From the NCBI RefSeq assembly GCF_003633615.1, contig NZ_RBKU01000001.1:4650001-4714000 (forward strand): a stretch of DNA of 64,000 bases. Direction: 5' to 3'. The notes under the pieces are model-generated. The model saw nothing but the letters and a program-made list of their open reading frames with translations. It had not been told where the DNA came from and did not search any database. The stretch is from Mucilaginibacter gracilis. GTDB taxonomy: Bacteria; Bacteroidota; Bacteroidia; Sphingobacteriales; Sphingobacteriaceae. A program made the translations under genes and the position numbers. Positions within the stretch are counted from its first letter, which is position 1. Each line of letters starts with the position of its first letter. This document shows, piece after piece, positions 1-9,234 of this stretch.

Positions 1-267
1 CAGGCTTGTCCTTGAATAACTTCCCCATTCTCGTTTTATAATCAATAAATTCATCTTTAAGGCACCCTCGCTTGCCGGTTTAAACCTTCGTGATCATTAA
101 ACTAAAAATACTTCATTTTTTTTAAGCGTATTACTTTTTTTTTAAACGGGCTTACTAAAGTTGCTATCTGCGTGATATAGCAAATTTTAGGTAAAAAAAC
201 CAATGGTGTTTAAGTGTATTAATTTCATTTTAACTATCTATAAATCAATTAAATACGACGAATAAAA
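1..267. other. AT-rich leader region without a supported gene
   Basis: This stretch is AT-rich and holds no convincing complete gene. On the minus strand a frame opens with an ATG at position 54 and runs off the left edge after 18 codons. It could be the start of a gene lying outside the window, but 18 codons cannot be judged. The rest reads as the upstream regulatory region of the glycan locus that starts at 427. Confidence 0.3.
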
Positions 268-299
268 TTGTTTTATTCATTTATTCTAAATTATATTTG
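268..299 (+). promoter_or_regulatory. Bacteroidota-type promoter of the first glycan locus
   Basis: A TATATTTG box at 292-299 matches the TAnnTTTG -7 consensus of the Bacteroidota primary sigma factor. A TTG lies 21 bases upstream at 268-270, where the -33 element is expected. About 130 bases of leader separate it from the GH2 start at 427. It is the only good match seen ahead of the plus-strand operon. This is assigned by motif only. Confidence 0.45.
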
Positions 300-426
300 C
301 CAGCGTAAACCAAAGCAGTACAGCAGTATTTAGTGGCGCAACCGATGGTTAGCTGATAGGCGAAGCCGATTTAAATAAGCGTACAGCACCTCAGGGTGCC
401 ATAACCGATTAAAATATTAATACATC

Positions 427-2274
427 ATGATGATCTGTAAACCTATTATTACAAGGCTTATTTTATTAATATCAGCGTTTTTATCGCTGCCTTTTTTGGC
501 GTTTTCGCAAAACGATCTTATTGCTAACATTCCCTCCCGCAACACCATCAGCCTGAATGGTAGATGGCAATATATTGTTGATCCTTACGAAACCGGTTTT
601 TACGATTACCGCTTTAAAGAACGTAAAGAGGCCGATGCCGAAGCCTACTGGAGCAGTGATGTTCAGGTTAATAAAATGGACAGGAAGGAGCATGGCTATA
701 TTGATAAATATACGCTGAATGTTCCGTCGGACTGGAACTCACAAAATGACAGACTGTATTATTATGAAGGCACGGTATGGTACAAAAAATCGTTCGACTA
801 TAAAAAATCGACAACTTCAAACAGGCTGTTCATTTATTTCGGCGCGGCCAATTACCGTACCGATGTTTACCTGAACGGAAAAAAATTAGGTATGCACAAG
901 GGCGGATTCACGCCTTTTAATCTTGAAATTGCTGATTCTGTCCTGAAAGAAAAAGGTAATTACCTGGTGGTCAAGGTAGACAATAAGCGTTATGCCGATG
1001 AGATACCTACCCTAAATACCGATTGGTGGAATTACGGTGGTATTACCCGAGATGTGAAACTGGTTGAACTGCCCGCTTCGGCTATCATTGATTACTTTAT
1101 TCAATTATCGCCGGCATCAACAAACGGCGAAATTGAGGGATGGGTTAAGCTGAACAACGCCGTTCCAAATGAAAAAGCGACCATTGAAATACCGGAATTG
1201 AAGGTAAAACATACTTTTAATGTAAATAATAACCTTGCCGAGGTTAAACTAACCCTTCCGCAGTTTCAATGCTGGTTGCCAGAAAACCCTAAATGCTACA
1301 AAGTAATTATTAAAACCAACAGTGATAGGGTTGAAGAGAAGATAGGATTTAGAACTGTAAAAGTTGCCGGAAAAAGCATACTGGTTAATGGAAAGCCTGT
1401 TTTTTTGCGTGGAATAAGTATACACGGCGAAATACCGCAAGGTAAGCGCCGCGCGCAAAGCCAAAGTGATGCGCTGCAATTATTAACGTGGGCCAAAGAG
1501 TTAGGTTGTAATATGGTGCGCCTGGCACATTATCCTCACGATGAAAAAATGACCCGCCTGGCCGATTCTTTGGGCTTGTTCGTATGGTCAGAAATACCGG
1601 TTTACTGGACGATAGATTTTTCGAGCGCGGCGGTGCTTGGCAAAGCACAAGCCCAGTTAAACGAAATGATAACCAGGGATCATAATCGCGCAAGCATTAT
1701 CATCTGGTCGGTTGGTAACGAAACACCTGTTAGCGACATCCGAACTATCTTTATGAAAACCTTACTCCAGACTGCGAAAAAGACAGACCCAAGCCGCCTT
1801 GTTTCGGCAGCTTTAGAAGTTGATTACCATTCTGCCGAAAACCTGCGAAGTGTAGACGACCCTTTAGGCGAATATGTTGATGTTGTTTCATTTAATGAAT
1901 ACCTGGGCTGGTACGGCGGTACGCCCGAAAGCTGCCGCGATGCCAGATGGTCAACCAGGTACAACAAGCCCCTATTCATCAGCGAAACAGGTGCCGAGGC
2001 CCTGGGTGGCTACCACGGCGATGCTGGCACCTTGTGGACGGAAGAGTTCCAGGAGCGGTTTTATAAAGAGCAGGTTGCCATGCTGAAACGTATGCCTGAT
2101 AATTATGTAGGTGCCTCACCATGGATATTGGCCGATTTTCGGTCTCCAAGACGCAATAACCCTACTTACCAGGAGGGCTGGAACAACAAGGGATTGATAG
2201 ACCAGCAGGGCCGTAAAAAGAAAGCCTTTTACATACTAAAAAACTATTACAACCAAATACAAACAAAAAATTAG
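427..2274 (+). CDS. Glycoside hydrolase family 2 (beta-glycosidase)
   Basis: A 615-residue exported GH2 enzyme of the beta-galactosidase/beta-glucuronidase type, probably periplasmic and removing terminal sugars with retention. It begins with a signal peptide (hydrophobic residues about 8-25, cleavage after AFS). A jelly-roll sugar-binding domain (about 40-215) and an immunoglobulin-like domain (about 216-310) precede a TIM barrel. The acid/base Glu is in SVGNETP (about residue 432) and the nucleophile Glu in ISETGAE (about residue 520), the two usual GH2 catalytic positions. It is the first gene of the operon, 9 bases before the GH5 gene. The family is clear, but GH2 is too broad to name the substrate. 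With GH5 and GH128 alongside, a beta-glucan oligosaccharide is plausible. Confidence 0.88.
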   Translation: MMICKPIITRLILLISAFLSLPFLAFSQNDLIANIPSRNTISLNGRWQYIVDPYETGFYDYRFKERKEADAEAYWSSDVQVNKMDRKEHGYIDKYTLNVPSDWNSQNDRLYYYEGTVWYKKSFDYKKSTTSNRLFIYFGAANYRTDVYLNGKKLGMHKGGFTPFNLEIADSVLKEKGNYLVVKVDNKRYADEIPTLNTDWWNYGGITRDVKLVELPASAIIDYFIQLSPASTNGEIEGWVKLNNAVPNEKATIEIPELKVKHTFNVNNNLAEVKLTLPQFQCWLPENPKCYKVIIKTNSDRVEEKIGFRTVKVAGKSILVNGKPVFLRGISIHGEIPQGKRRAQSQSDALQLLTWAKELGCNMVRLAHYPHDEKMTRLADSLGLFVWSEIPVYWTIDFSSAAVLGKAQAQLNEMITRDHNRASIIIWSVGNETPVSDIRTIFMKTLLQTAKKTDPSRLVSAALEVDYHSAENLRSVDDPLGEYVDVVSFNEYLGWYGGTPESCRDARWSTRYNKPLFISETGAEALGGYHGDAGTLWTEEFQERFYKEQVAMLKRMPDNYVGASPWILADFRSPRRNNPTYQEGWNNKGLIDQQGRKKKAFYILKNYYNQIQTKN

Positions 2275-2283
2275 CATCCACTG

Positions 2284-3543
2284 ATGAAAAAACTATTACC
2301 ATACTATTTATTACTGCTTACCTTTTTAACGCAGGCCTATGCTGTGCCTCCAAAGTTTATTACCGTACAGGGTAAAGACGTTATTGGTGTTGATGGTAAA
2401 CCATTTTTAATTAAAGGCAGCAACCTGGGTAATTGGCTGGTGCCCGAGGGGTATATGTTCAAATTAAAAAACACCAATTCACCCAGGCTAATTAACGAGA
2501 TGATAAACGAGGTAATAGGCCCGGAAGAAACAGCGAAATTCTGGTCGGATTTTTTAGATACCTACATCACACAAAGCGATATTCATTATTTAAAGTCCAT
2601 CGGTGCAAACTCTGTCAGGGTACCTTTTAACTACCGTTTATTTACCGGAGAAGATTACTTGAGTGCAAATGATGCAACCAGAGGGTTTACAATGCTCGAT
2701 CGCGTGGTTAAATGGTGCAAAGCCGAGGGTCTTTATGTGATATTAGACATGCACTGCGCACCGGGCGGCCAAACAGGAGATAATATTGATGATAGTTTTG
2801 GATATCCCTTTTTATACGGAAGCGCAGCCAACCGTAAATTAACGATCGATATCTGGCATAAAATAGCCAACCGGTACAAAAATGAAACCGCAGTTTTAGG
2901 TTACGACCTATTGAACGAGCCGGTTGCTCATTACTTTGACGCTACAAAGTTTAACCCCCTCATTGAGCCTTTGTACAGGGATATCAGCAAATCGATCCGT
3001 AAGGTTGATAAAAACCATATCCTGTTTTTAGGTGGCGCGCAGTGGGATACCAATTTTGCCATATTCAATCAGCCATTCGATAGCAAAATCATCTACACTT
3101 TTCATAAATACGGCGATAAACCTGATTTAGGCTCAATAGCCCGTTTTATTGCTTTTAGGGATAAGTACAATGTTCCAATTTATGCAGGCGAAACCGGCGA
3201 AAACACCGACGAATGGATTTCCAAATTTCGTACGCTGTTGGAGAGCAATCACATTGGCTGGCATTTTTGGCCCTACAAAAAAATGGATAGTTCTAAAAAC
3301 ATTCTGTCGATCATCCCCCCGGCTAAGTATGATTCGCTGGTGAATTACGCAGAGGCCCCCCGAGGAAGCTTTAAAGAAATACGCAAGCTGCCATTACAAA
3401 GAGAAATGCTAAAACAAGTGTTAACCGAGCTTTTAGATAACTGCAAGTTTACGAAATGCAAGCCTAACGACGGTTATATTAAAGCGCTGGGGCTGCAGCC
3501 GGTAAATGCTATAGTAGCTACCACAACGCCTTTACCCAAATAG
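2284..3543 (+). CDS. Glycoside hydrolase family 5, exo-glucanase-like
   Basis: A 419-residue secreted GH5 TIM-barrel glycosidase with a signal peptide (residues 1-20, cut after AYA). GSNLGNWLVPEG near residue 45 resembles the N-terminal segment of exo-beta-1,3-glucanase-like GH5 proteins. The acid/base Glu lies in DLLNEP (about residue 212) and the nucleophile in YAGETGE (about residue 303). The aromatic WHFWPYKKM segment after the nucleophile is also typical of the family. It is co-directional with the GH2 gene upstream and the SusC gene 88 bases downstream. A beta-1,3- or beta-1,4-glucan substrate is inferred. The subfamily cannot be fixed by eye. Confidence 0.85.
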   Translation: MKKLLPYYLLLLTFLTQAYAVPPKFITVQGKDVIGVDGKPFLIKGSNLGNWLVPEGYMFKLKNTNSPRLINEMINEVIGPEETAKFWSDFLDTYITQSDIHYLKSIGANSVRVPFNYRLFTGEDYLSANDATRGFTMLDRVVKWCKAEGLYVILDMHCAPGGQTGDNIDDSFGYPFLYGSAANRKLTIDIWHKIANRYKNETAVLGYDLLNEPVAHYFDATKFNPLIEPLYRDISKSIRKVDKNHILFLGGAQWDTNFAIFNQPFDSKIIYTFHKYGDKPDLGSIARFIAFRDKYNVPIYAGETGENTDEWISKFRTLLESNHIGWHFWPYKKMDSSKNILSIIPPAKYDSLVNYAEAPRGSFKEIRKLPLQREMLKQVLTELLDNCKFTKCKPNDGYIKALGLQPVNAIVATTTPLPK

Positions 3544-3631
3544 TATACCGTTAAATAATGGGATATGGTATATAATTAACTAACTGATAACCAAATACAA
3601 ACCAGCAATTTTTAAAAACTAATTACTAATT

Positions 3632-6600
3632 ATGAGAATCAATTTTACACAATTAATGCGATTTTTTTTACTTGTACTTTACCTTACCGTGTGCTGTACA
3701 GTGGTAAATGCGCAGAACACGAAAACAGTAAAGGGCGTTGTTAAGGATGTTGAAGACAATTCGGCTATTCCGGGAGCTACTGTTAAGGTAAAAAACAGCA
3801 GCGTTGGTGTTGCCACCGATGTTGACGGCAAATTCAGCATCAATGTCCCCGTGGGAGCAACAGTGTTGGTTTTTAGCGCCATTGGCATGCAGACCAAAGA
3901 GGTTACCCTTACCGATCAAATTACTTTACAAATTGTACTCAACAAGCAATCAACCACGCTGAACGACGTTGTTGTGGTAGGTTACGGTGTACAGAAGAAG
4001 AGTTTGGTTACCGGTGCCATCTCGTCTATTACAACGAAAGACCTTGAGGTACCGGGGCTGATGCGGGCCGACCAGGCTTTGCAGGGTAAAGCTGCGGGTG
4101 TAACCGTGATGTTGAACAGCGGCCAGCCCGGTGCAGGCGTTAGCATCCGGATACGCGGCGCGGGTACAAACGGATCCAACGACCCATTGTACATTGTAGA
4201 TGGATTTCCGCGGGGAGACCTGGAGGCGATAAACCCACGCGATATCGAGACCATGGAGGTACTCAAAGATGCCGCCTCGGCTGCCATATATGGCGCGCGT
4301 GGTGCTAACGGTGTTGTTATTATCACCACCAAAGCAGGCAAGGCAGGTAAACCCAGGATAGATTACGAATATTATTACGGCATACAAAATACCCGTAAGA
4401 ACCTCGACTTGTTAGATGCTACCCAATATGCGCGTATCCAAAACGAGGCGTTTTTTAATTCTAACCAGCCAATGCCGTTTTCGGAGAATGAGATAGCAAA
4501 ACTGGGTACCGGTACTAATTGGCAAAAAGAGATAGCTTACCAAAACGCACCTATTCAAAACCACCAGCTATCTTTCTCGGGCGGGTCTGATAATTCAACC
4601 TACGCAACATCATTCTCCTATTTTACGCAGGCCGGCACCATCGCTAAAAACAAATCGGATTTTACAAGGTACACCGGGCGCGTAAATACAACGCAAAAAT
4701 TTTTGGATGGTTTTTTGCATACCGGTGTAAACGTGAGCATCACCAATGTGCAGCGCGATGCCATTACATCAAATAGCGGTAATGCAGGCCCGATATTAAG
4801 CGCCATCAATATGGATCCGGTTACCCCGGTTATGAATGACGACGGCACGTTTGCCATCTCAAGATATGTTTCGCAGGAAGTTGTGAACCCCGTGGCACGC
4901 ATCTATTATACCAATGGAACTTCGGGCTATACCCGTTTTAACGGAGATGCTTTTGGCGAACTGCACTTTACCAAAGATTTGAAATTGAGAAGCAGTTTGG
5001 GCTATGCCTTACAGTACGACGTTTCGGCTGGTTACACGCCAATTTATTACCTCAATTCAACAAATCAAACTATTGCCTCCGGGGCAAGTGCCGCTATGGC
5101 CGAGAGCAAATACCTTAATCAGGAGAATGTTTTAACTTATTCTAAGGTTATCAAGCGTAATTCTTTTACCGCGCTGATCGGAAACACAGTTAACACCGGT
5201 AAAGGTACCAATGTATCGGCCTCAAAAAACGGGTTGCTTTATGACGATCCCGCATATGCCTACCTCGATTTGGCTAAAGATAACACGAGTGCGTCGGCAT
5301 CCGGTGGCGCATTTCACTCCGGTTTGATATCTTACTTTGGCCGGGTAAATTATGATTATGATGGTAAATATTTGGCAACAGCAACCATGCGTGCCGATGG
5401 CTCTTACCGCTTCGGCCCGAACAATAAGATAGGGTATTTCCCGTCAGTCTCGGTCGGCTGGAATGTTACCAAAGAAAAATTCATGGAAAACATAACTGCT
5501 ATCAACTCTTTAAAGGTTAGAGCGAGTTGGGGACGTACCGGGAATGACAACATTGGCGATTACCAATATGTGTCAACCATTAGCACCTATGCCCGTAACT
5601 ATTACTTTGGTAGCGGGGGCACGCAGGTTGTAGGCGCCTCGCCAAGCGGGGTATCAAACGACGACTTAAAATGGGAAACGTCTGAACAAACAGATTTGGG
5701 AATTGATGCTGAATTTTTAGGCAACTTTAACGCGACGCTCGATCTATATAAAAAGGAGACTATCGGCTTATTGGTGACTATCCCTATTCCGTTGTACGTT
5801 GGCAACTCTGCCCCAACGGGCAATGCGGGCAACGTGGTCAATAAAGGTATTGAGTTGAGCCTGGGCTACCATAAGGCTTTTGGTAAACTCTACCTGGAAG
5901 TTAACGCTAATGGATCCTATAACTATAACAATGTCACATACGTGGGCACGTCATCGGGCTTTATCACTGGTGCCGACGCAAGTAATCAAATGACCGGCGT
6001 AACCCGGATGCAGGCGGGTAACCCGATCGGGTTCTTCTGGCTGTACACCATGCAGGGTATTTTCCAAAACCAGGCAGAGATCAACAACTATCAAAAGAAT
6101 GGTGTCCTGATCCAGCCGAACGCCGTACCGGGCGATATCAAATACCTGGATTTGAACAACGACGGAAAAATTGATAACCAGGACCGGTCTAATGTGGGTA
6201 CACCGCATCCAAAATACAATTACGGGCTAAATTTAACCGCGAGGTATAAGGGTTTTGATGTGAATGTTTTTTTTAACGGTTTAGCCGGCAATAAAATATA
6301 CAACAGTTTACACCGCTGGGACCTGCCTACCGCAAATTACCCAATAGCTGTACTGAACAGGTGGCACGGCGAGGGTACCTCTAATAGCTTTCCGCGTGTT
6401 TCTACCGGTGATCTGAATGGAAATTTTGTCAATCCCTCAACCTTCTTTTTAGAAGATGGTGATTACCTGCGGCTTCGCAATGCATCAATTGGCTATACGC
6501 TCCGCGATATTAAAAAGATAAAAGCTAAAACTATACGCGTTTACGTTACCGGCACCAACCTGTTTGTACTAACAAAATATACAGGTTTTGATCCCGAAGT

Positions 6601-6688
6601 TTCGGGGAGTGCCCTGGGTTTGGGTATTGATCGTGGCGTATATCCGCAGGCCCGTACCATTATTTTCGGAGCATCCATAGGCTTTTAA
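3632..6688 (+). CDS. susC: SusC/RagA-family TonB-linked outer-membrane transporter
   Basis: A 1018-residue outer-membrane beta-barrel that imports glycan fragments using TonB energy. It shows a signal peptide (about 1-28), a carboxypeptidase-regulatory-like domain (about 32-115) and a plug domain. The plug has the family signatures VVVGYGVQKK, RIRGAGT, PLYIVDGFP and AAIYGARGANGVVIITTK (about 117-235). A long barrel follows, ending in an aromatic residue (GASIGF), as outer-membrane proteins do. It has no N-terminal STN domain, unlike the second SusC of this window, so it is unlikely to signal through an anti-sigma factor. The SusD gene starts 20 bases downstream, giving the usual transporter-lid pair. 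Confidence 0.96.
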   Translation: MRINFTQLMRFFLLVLYLTVCCTVVNAQNTKTVKGVVKDVEDNSAIPGATVKVKNSSVGVATDVDGKFSINVPVGATVLVFSAIGMQTKEVTLTDQITLQIVLNKQSTTLNDVVVVGYGVQKKSLVTGAISSITTKDLEVPGLMRADQALQGKAAGVTVMLNSGQPGAGVSIRIRGAGTNGSNDPLYIVDGFPRGDLEAINPRDIETMEVLKDAASAAIYGARGANGVVIITTKAGKAGKPRIDYEYYYGIQNTRKNLDLLDATQYARIQNEAFFNSNQPMPFSENEIAKLGTGTNWQKEIAYQNAPIQNHQLSFSGGSDNSTYATSFSYFTQAGTIAKNKSDFTRYTGRVNTTQKFLDGFLHTGVNVSITNVQRDAITSNSGNAGPILSAINMDPVTPVMNDDGTFAISRYVSQEVVNPVARIYYTNGTSGYTRFNGDAFGELHFTKDLKLRSSLGYALQYDVSAGYTPIYYLNSTNQTIASGASAAMAESKYLNQENVLTYSKVIKRNSFTALIGNTVNTGKGTNVSASKNGLLYDDPAYAYLDLAKDNTSASASGGAFHSGLISYFGRVNYDYDGKYLATATMRADGSYRFGPNNKIGYFPSVSVGWNVTKEKFMENITAINSLKVRASWGRTGNDNIGDYQYVSTISTYARNYYFGSGGTQVVGASPSGVSNDDLKWETSEQTDLGIDAEFLGNFNATLDLYKKETIGLLVTIPIPLYVGNSAPTGNAGNVVNKGIELSLGYHKAFGKLYLEVNANGSYNYNNVTYVGTSSGFITGADASNQMTGVTRMQAGNPIGFFWLYTMQGIFQNQAEINNYQKNGVLIQPNAVPGDIKYLDLNNDGKIDNQDRSNVGTPHPKYNYGLNLTARYKGFDVNVFFNGLAGNKIYNSLHRWDLPTANYPIAVLNRWHGEGTSNSFPRVSTGDLNGNFVNPSTFFLEDGDYLRLRNASIGYTLRDIKKIKAKTIRVYVTGTNLFVLTKYTGFDPEVSGSALGLGIDRGVYPQARTIIFGASIGF

Positions 6689-6708
6689 ATCATTCAATTC
6701 AAAGTATC

Positions 6709-8274
6709 ATGAAAGTAATTCAAAACTCTATAAAAATATTTGTGGCATTTATACTGCTGCTCAGCGTTGGGTGTAATAAAAAAATTGATCTCAATCCCAT
6801 TACTTCTAATGTCGAAACCAATTTTTATAAAAACCAGGCAGATTGTTACCAGGGCCTGGCCGCGGCCTATAACGTTTTGTTGTGGGACGCGCCCCAAAAC
6901 CAGAATGTTCCCTTCCAACTCGTTAGCGAAGTATTGGGCGACCGCTGCTTTACCGGTGGCGCTTCGGTAACGGATATTCCTACAATCGGCCGTATGGACC
7001 GCGGCAACATCCGTGTTGACGACCTGGCACCAAAAGCGTTGTGGTATAAATATTATACAGGCATCTACCGCTGCAACCTGCTGCTCGAAAAAATGCCCGA
7101 TGCCCAGTTTGATAACCCCGCAGTTAGGGTAAGGTATACCGCCGAATGTAAGTACCTGCGTGCATTCTATTATTTTGACCTGGTACGCTTATTCGGGAAT
7201 GTTCCGTTAATCCTCAAAACCTTATCGGCATCAGAGTACTCGCAAAAACAGGCCAGTCCCGAAACGGTTTATACCCAGATATCGCAGGACCTAACCGAGG
7301 CCATTAACGTTTTACCACGCTACAAAAATTTGCCGGCTGAAGAGCTGGGCCGGGTATCGTCAGACGCGGCACGTGGCTTGATGATGAGGGTTTGGTTATA
7401 TTATACGGGCTATTATAAAAAGGCCGACCTGCCGGGAGTATCATCCTCCCAAATACTGAATATTAGCGAAGACCTGATTAATAACAGCGGGCATGACCTG
7501 TTACCCAACTTTGCCGACGTATTTAAATTAGATGCGCCATTTAATAATAATAACAAAGAATCGGTTTTTGAGATCCAATACTCAGCCTTAGCCTACAGCG
7601 GTAATTACAGCTATCGGGAAGAAGCTAACGGTAACCTGTCTGTGATGCTATGGTCGATGCGCGATCCCAACGCTTCCTCTCTGTATTCCGCTGGATGGTC
7701 GTTCGCACCGGTGGATACTGCCCTGTACAATAGCTTCGCCAGTACGGATGTCCGCCGGGATGCCACCTTGTTCTTACCTAAAGCGCAGTCGGTATCGTTT
7801 ACTCCCGGCTACCAAAATACCGATATCTTCCCTAAAAAATGGGCGGCTCTAAAAACTAACCAATCTACCAAGGGCGATTATCACTTAAACTTTCCTAACC
7901 ACTTTATTAATATCCGGTTTTCTGACGTGCTGTTAATGGCTTCTGAACTTCAGTTGCTGCATGGTGGCAGTGCCGTAAAGGCCCAGCAGTATTTTGAACG
8001 GGTGGCACGCAGGGCAAGGCCATCAACCTATGTGCCGCCAACAGTCACCCTTGATGTGCTATATACCGAACGCGACCTTGAACTGGCCCTTGAGGGTGTT
8101 CGCTATTGGGACCTGATGAGAAGAGGTCTCGATTATGCACAATCGAAAATCAACATTAACAGGGGCGAGCCCTTTATCAGCAAGTTCAATACCGCTGCCG
8201 CAGGATTGTTCCCTATACCTGATCAGGAAATTATTGTGTCGAACAATGCTTTGGTTCAAAATCCGGGATATTAA
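6709..8274 (+). CDS. susD: SusD/RagB-family glycan-binding lipoprotein
   Basis: A 521-residue surface lipoprotein that forms the lid on the SusC barrel and captures the glycan. The N-terminus has a lipoprotein signal ending LLSVGCNKK, with the lipid-bearing Cys at about residue 22. The SusD-like N-terminal domain (FYKNQADCYQGLAAAY) and TPR-like helices (AECKYLRAFYYFDLVRLFG) follow. The C-terminal RagB part contains FPKKW and RFSDVLLMASELQLL, and the family hallmark RYWDLMRRG lies near the end. Its position directly after SusC is canonical. Confidence 0.95.
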   Translation: MKVIQNSIKIFVAFILLLSVGCNKKIDLNPITSNVETNFYKNQADCYQGLAAAYNVLLWDAPQNQNVPFQLVSEVLGDRCFTGGASVTDIPTIGRMDRGNIRVDDLAPKALWYKYYTGIYRCNLLLEKMPDAQFDNPAVRVRYTAECKYLRAFYYFDLVRLFGNVPLILKTLSASEYSQKQASPETVYTQISQDLTEAINVLPRYKNLPAEELGRVSSDAARGLMMRVWLYYTGYYKKADLPGVSSSQILNISEDLINNSGHDLLPNFADVFKLDAPFNNNNKESVFEIQYSALAYSGNYSYREEANGNLSVMLWSMRDPNASSLYSAGWSFAPVDTALYNSFASTDVRRDATLFLPKAQSVSFTPGYQNTDIFPKKWAALKTNQSTKGDYHLNFPNHFINIRFSDVLLMASELQLLHGGSAVKAQQYFERVARRARPSTYVPPTVTLDVLYTERDLELALEGVRYWDLMRRGLDYAQSKININRGEPFISKFNTAAAGLFPIPDQEIIVSNNALVQNPGY

Positions 8275-8294
8275 TAATTAAGACAAGGAAAAAT

Positions 8295-9209
8295 ATGAAA
8301 AGGATAATACAAGTTGCATGCCTGCTGTTGATACTGGCGGCCTGCAAAAAACAAACAGCTAGTTTGGAAAACCCTATTGACCCCAATACCGTCAATATTA
8401 TTGTACAAGCAACCAGTACACCCAATGTTTATCGTTTTATTAACGCCCAAATTGGAAAAACGGCCGTTGCCAAATGGGATCTGGGTAATAGCTCTACAGC
8501 TACTGGCGACACCGTGTTGGGTAAATACCCCTTTAAAGGCGATTATGTAGTTAGCCTCACGGTATTTAACGGCATTACAGCGGTAACAAAAAAGGTAAAC
8601 TTATCGCTCACTTCTGATAATTTTGACCTTGACCCTGTTTACGGTTTATTAACAGGAGGTGCTGGCGCTGCGGCAGGCAAAACCTGGGTTTTGGATTCAT
8701 TGTCAGACGGGCACGTAAAGCTCATTAACAACAACTCTAATACGCCATGGAATAAACTGCTCAAAACCGGAAAGGGCGTTTACGATGATGAGCTGAATTT
8801 TAAGTTGGCCAATAAAGAGGTGGTTTACAAAAACAACAACAGTTCTTATTGCCACGGCGGTACAATTGATGGTATAGCCCAATATCGTTTAAAAGAATTA
8901 AATGCCAACTGGGGAACTACAACCAGTGCTACCGCTGATGGCGGCGACTTACAGATTGCTTACACGCCCAACAAACCTATACAGCACTGGACCATGCAGG
9001 TGCGTAACGGCAAGCATTATCTCCAGCTTTACGATGGCGCGTTCTTTTTCTTTTACCGTGGGCAGGCCGACGTGATAGAATACGAGATCACCTCTATTTC
9101 TGAAAATGAAATGGTGGTAACCCACTATGAAAATTTGCCTGCATCAAGGGCCTCGCTTTTATGGCGCGATGTTTACCTGGTTATTAAAAAAGGCTATGTA
9201 CGCCAATAA
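8295..9209 (+). CDS. PKD-domain surface lipoprotein, probable glycan-binding protein
   Basis: A 304-residue lipoprotein (lipobox LILAACKK) placed directly after SusD, where surface glycan-binding proteins usually lie. Residues about 35-110 read as a PKD-like beta-sandwich: the KWDLGNSST...GDTV...YPFKGDYVVSLTVFN pattern. The rest is a beta-rich region with many aromatic and Asn residues (LDSLSDGHVKL, HWTMQVRNGKHYLQLYDG). That composition suits sugar binding or a concanavalin-like fold. No catalytic motif was recognised. The binding role is inferred from position and fold. Confidence 0.65.
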   Translation: MKRIIQVACLLLILAACKKQTASLENPIDPNTVNIIVQATSTPNVYRFINAQIGKTAVAKWDLGNSSTATGDTVLGKYPFKGDYVVSLTVFNGITAVTKKVNLSLTSDNFDLDPVYGLLTGGAGAAAGKTWVLDSLSDGHVKLINNNSNTPWNKLLKTGKGVYDDELNFKLANKEVVYKNNNSSYCHGGTIDGIAQYRLKELNANWGTTTSATADGGDLQIAYTPNKPIQHWTMQVRNGKHYLQLYDGAFFFFYRGQADVIEYEITSISENEMVVTHYENLPASRASLLWRDVYLVIKKGYVRQ

Positions 9210-9234
9210 TTAACCCTCTAATTTAAAACGAACA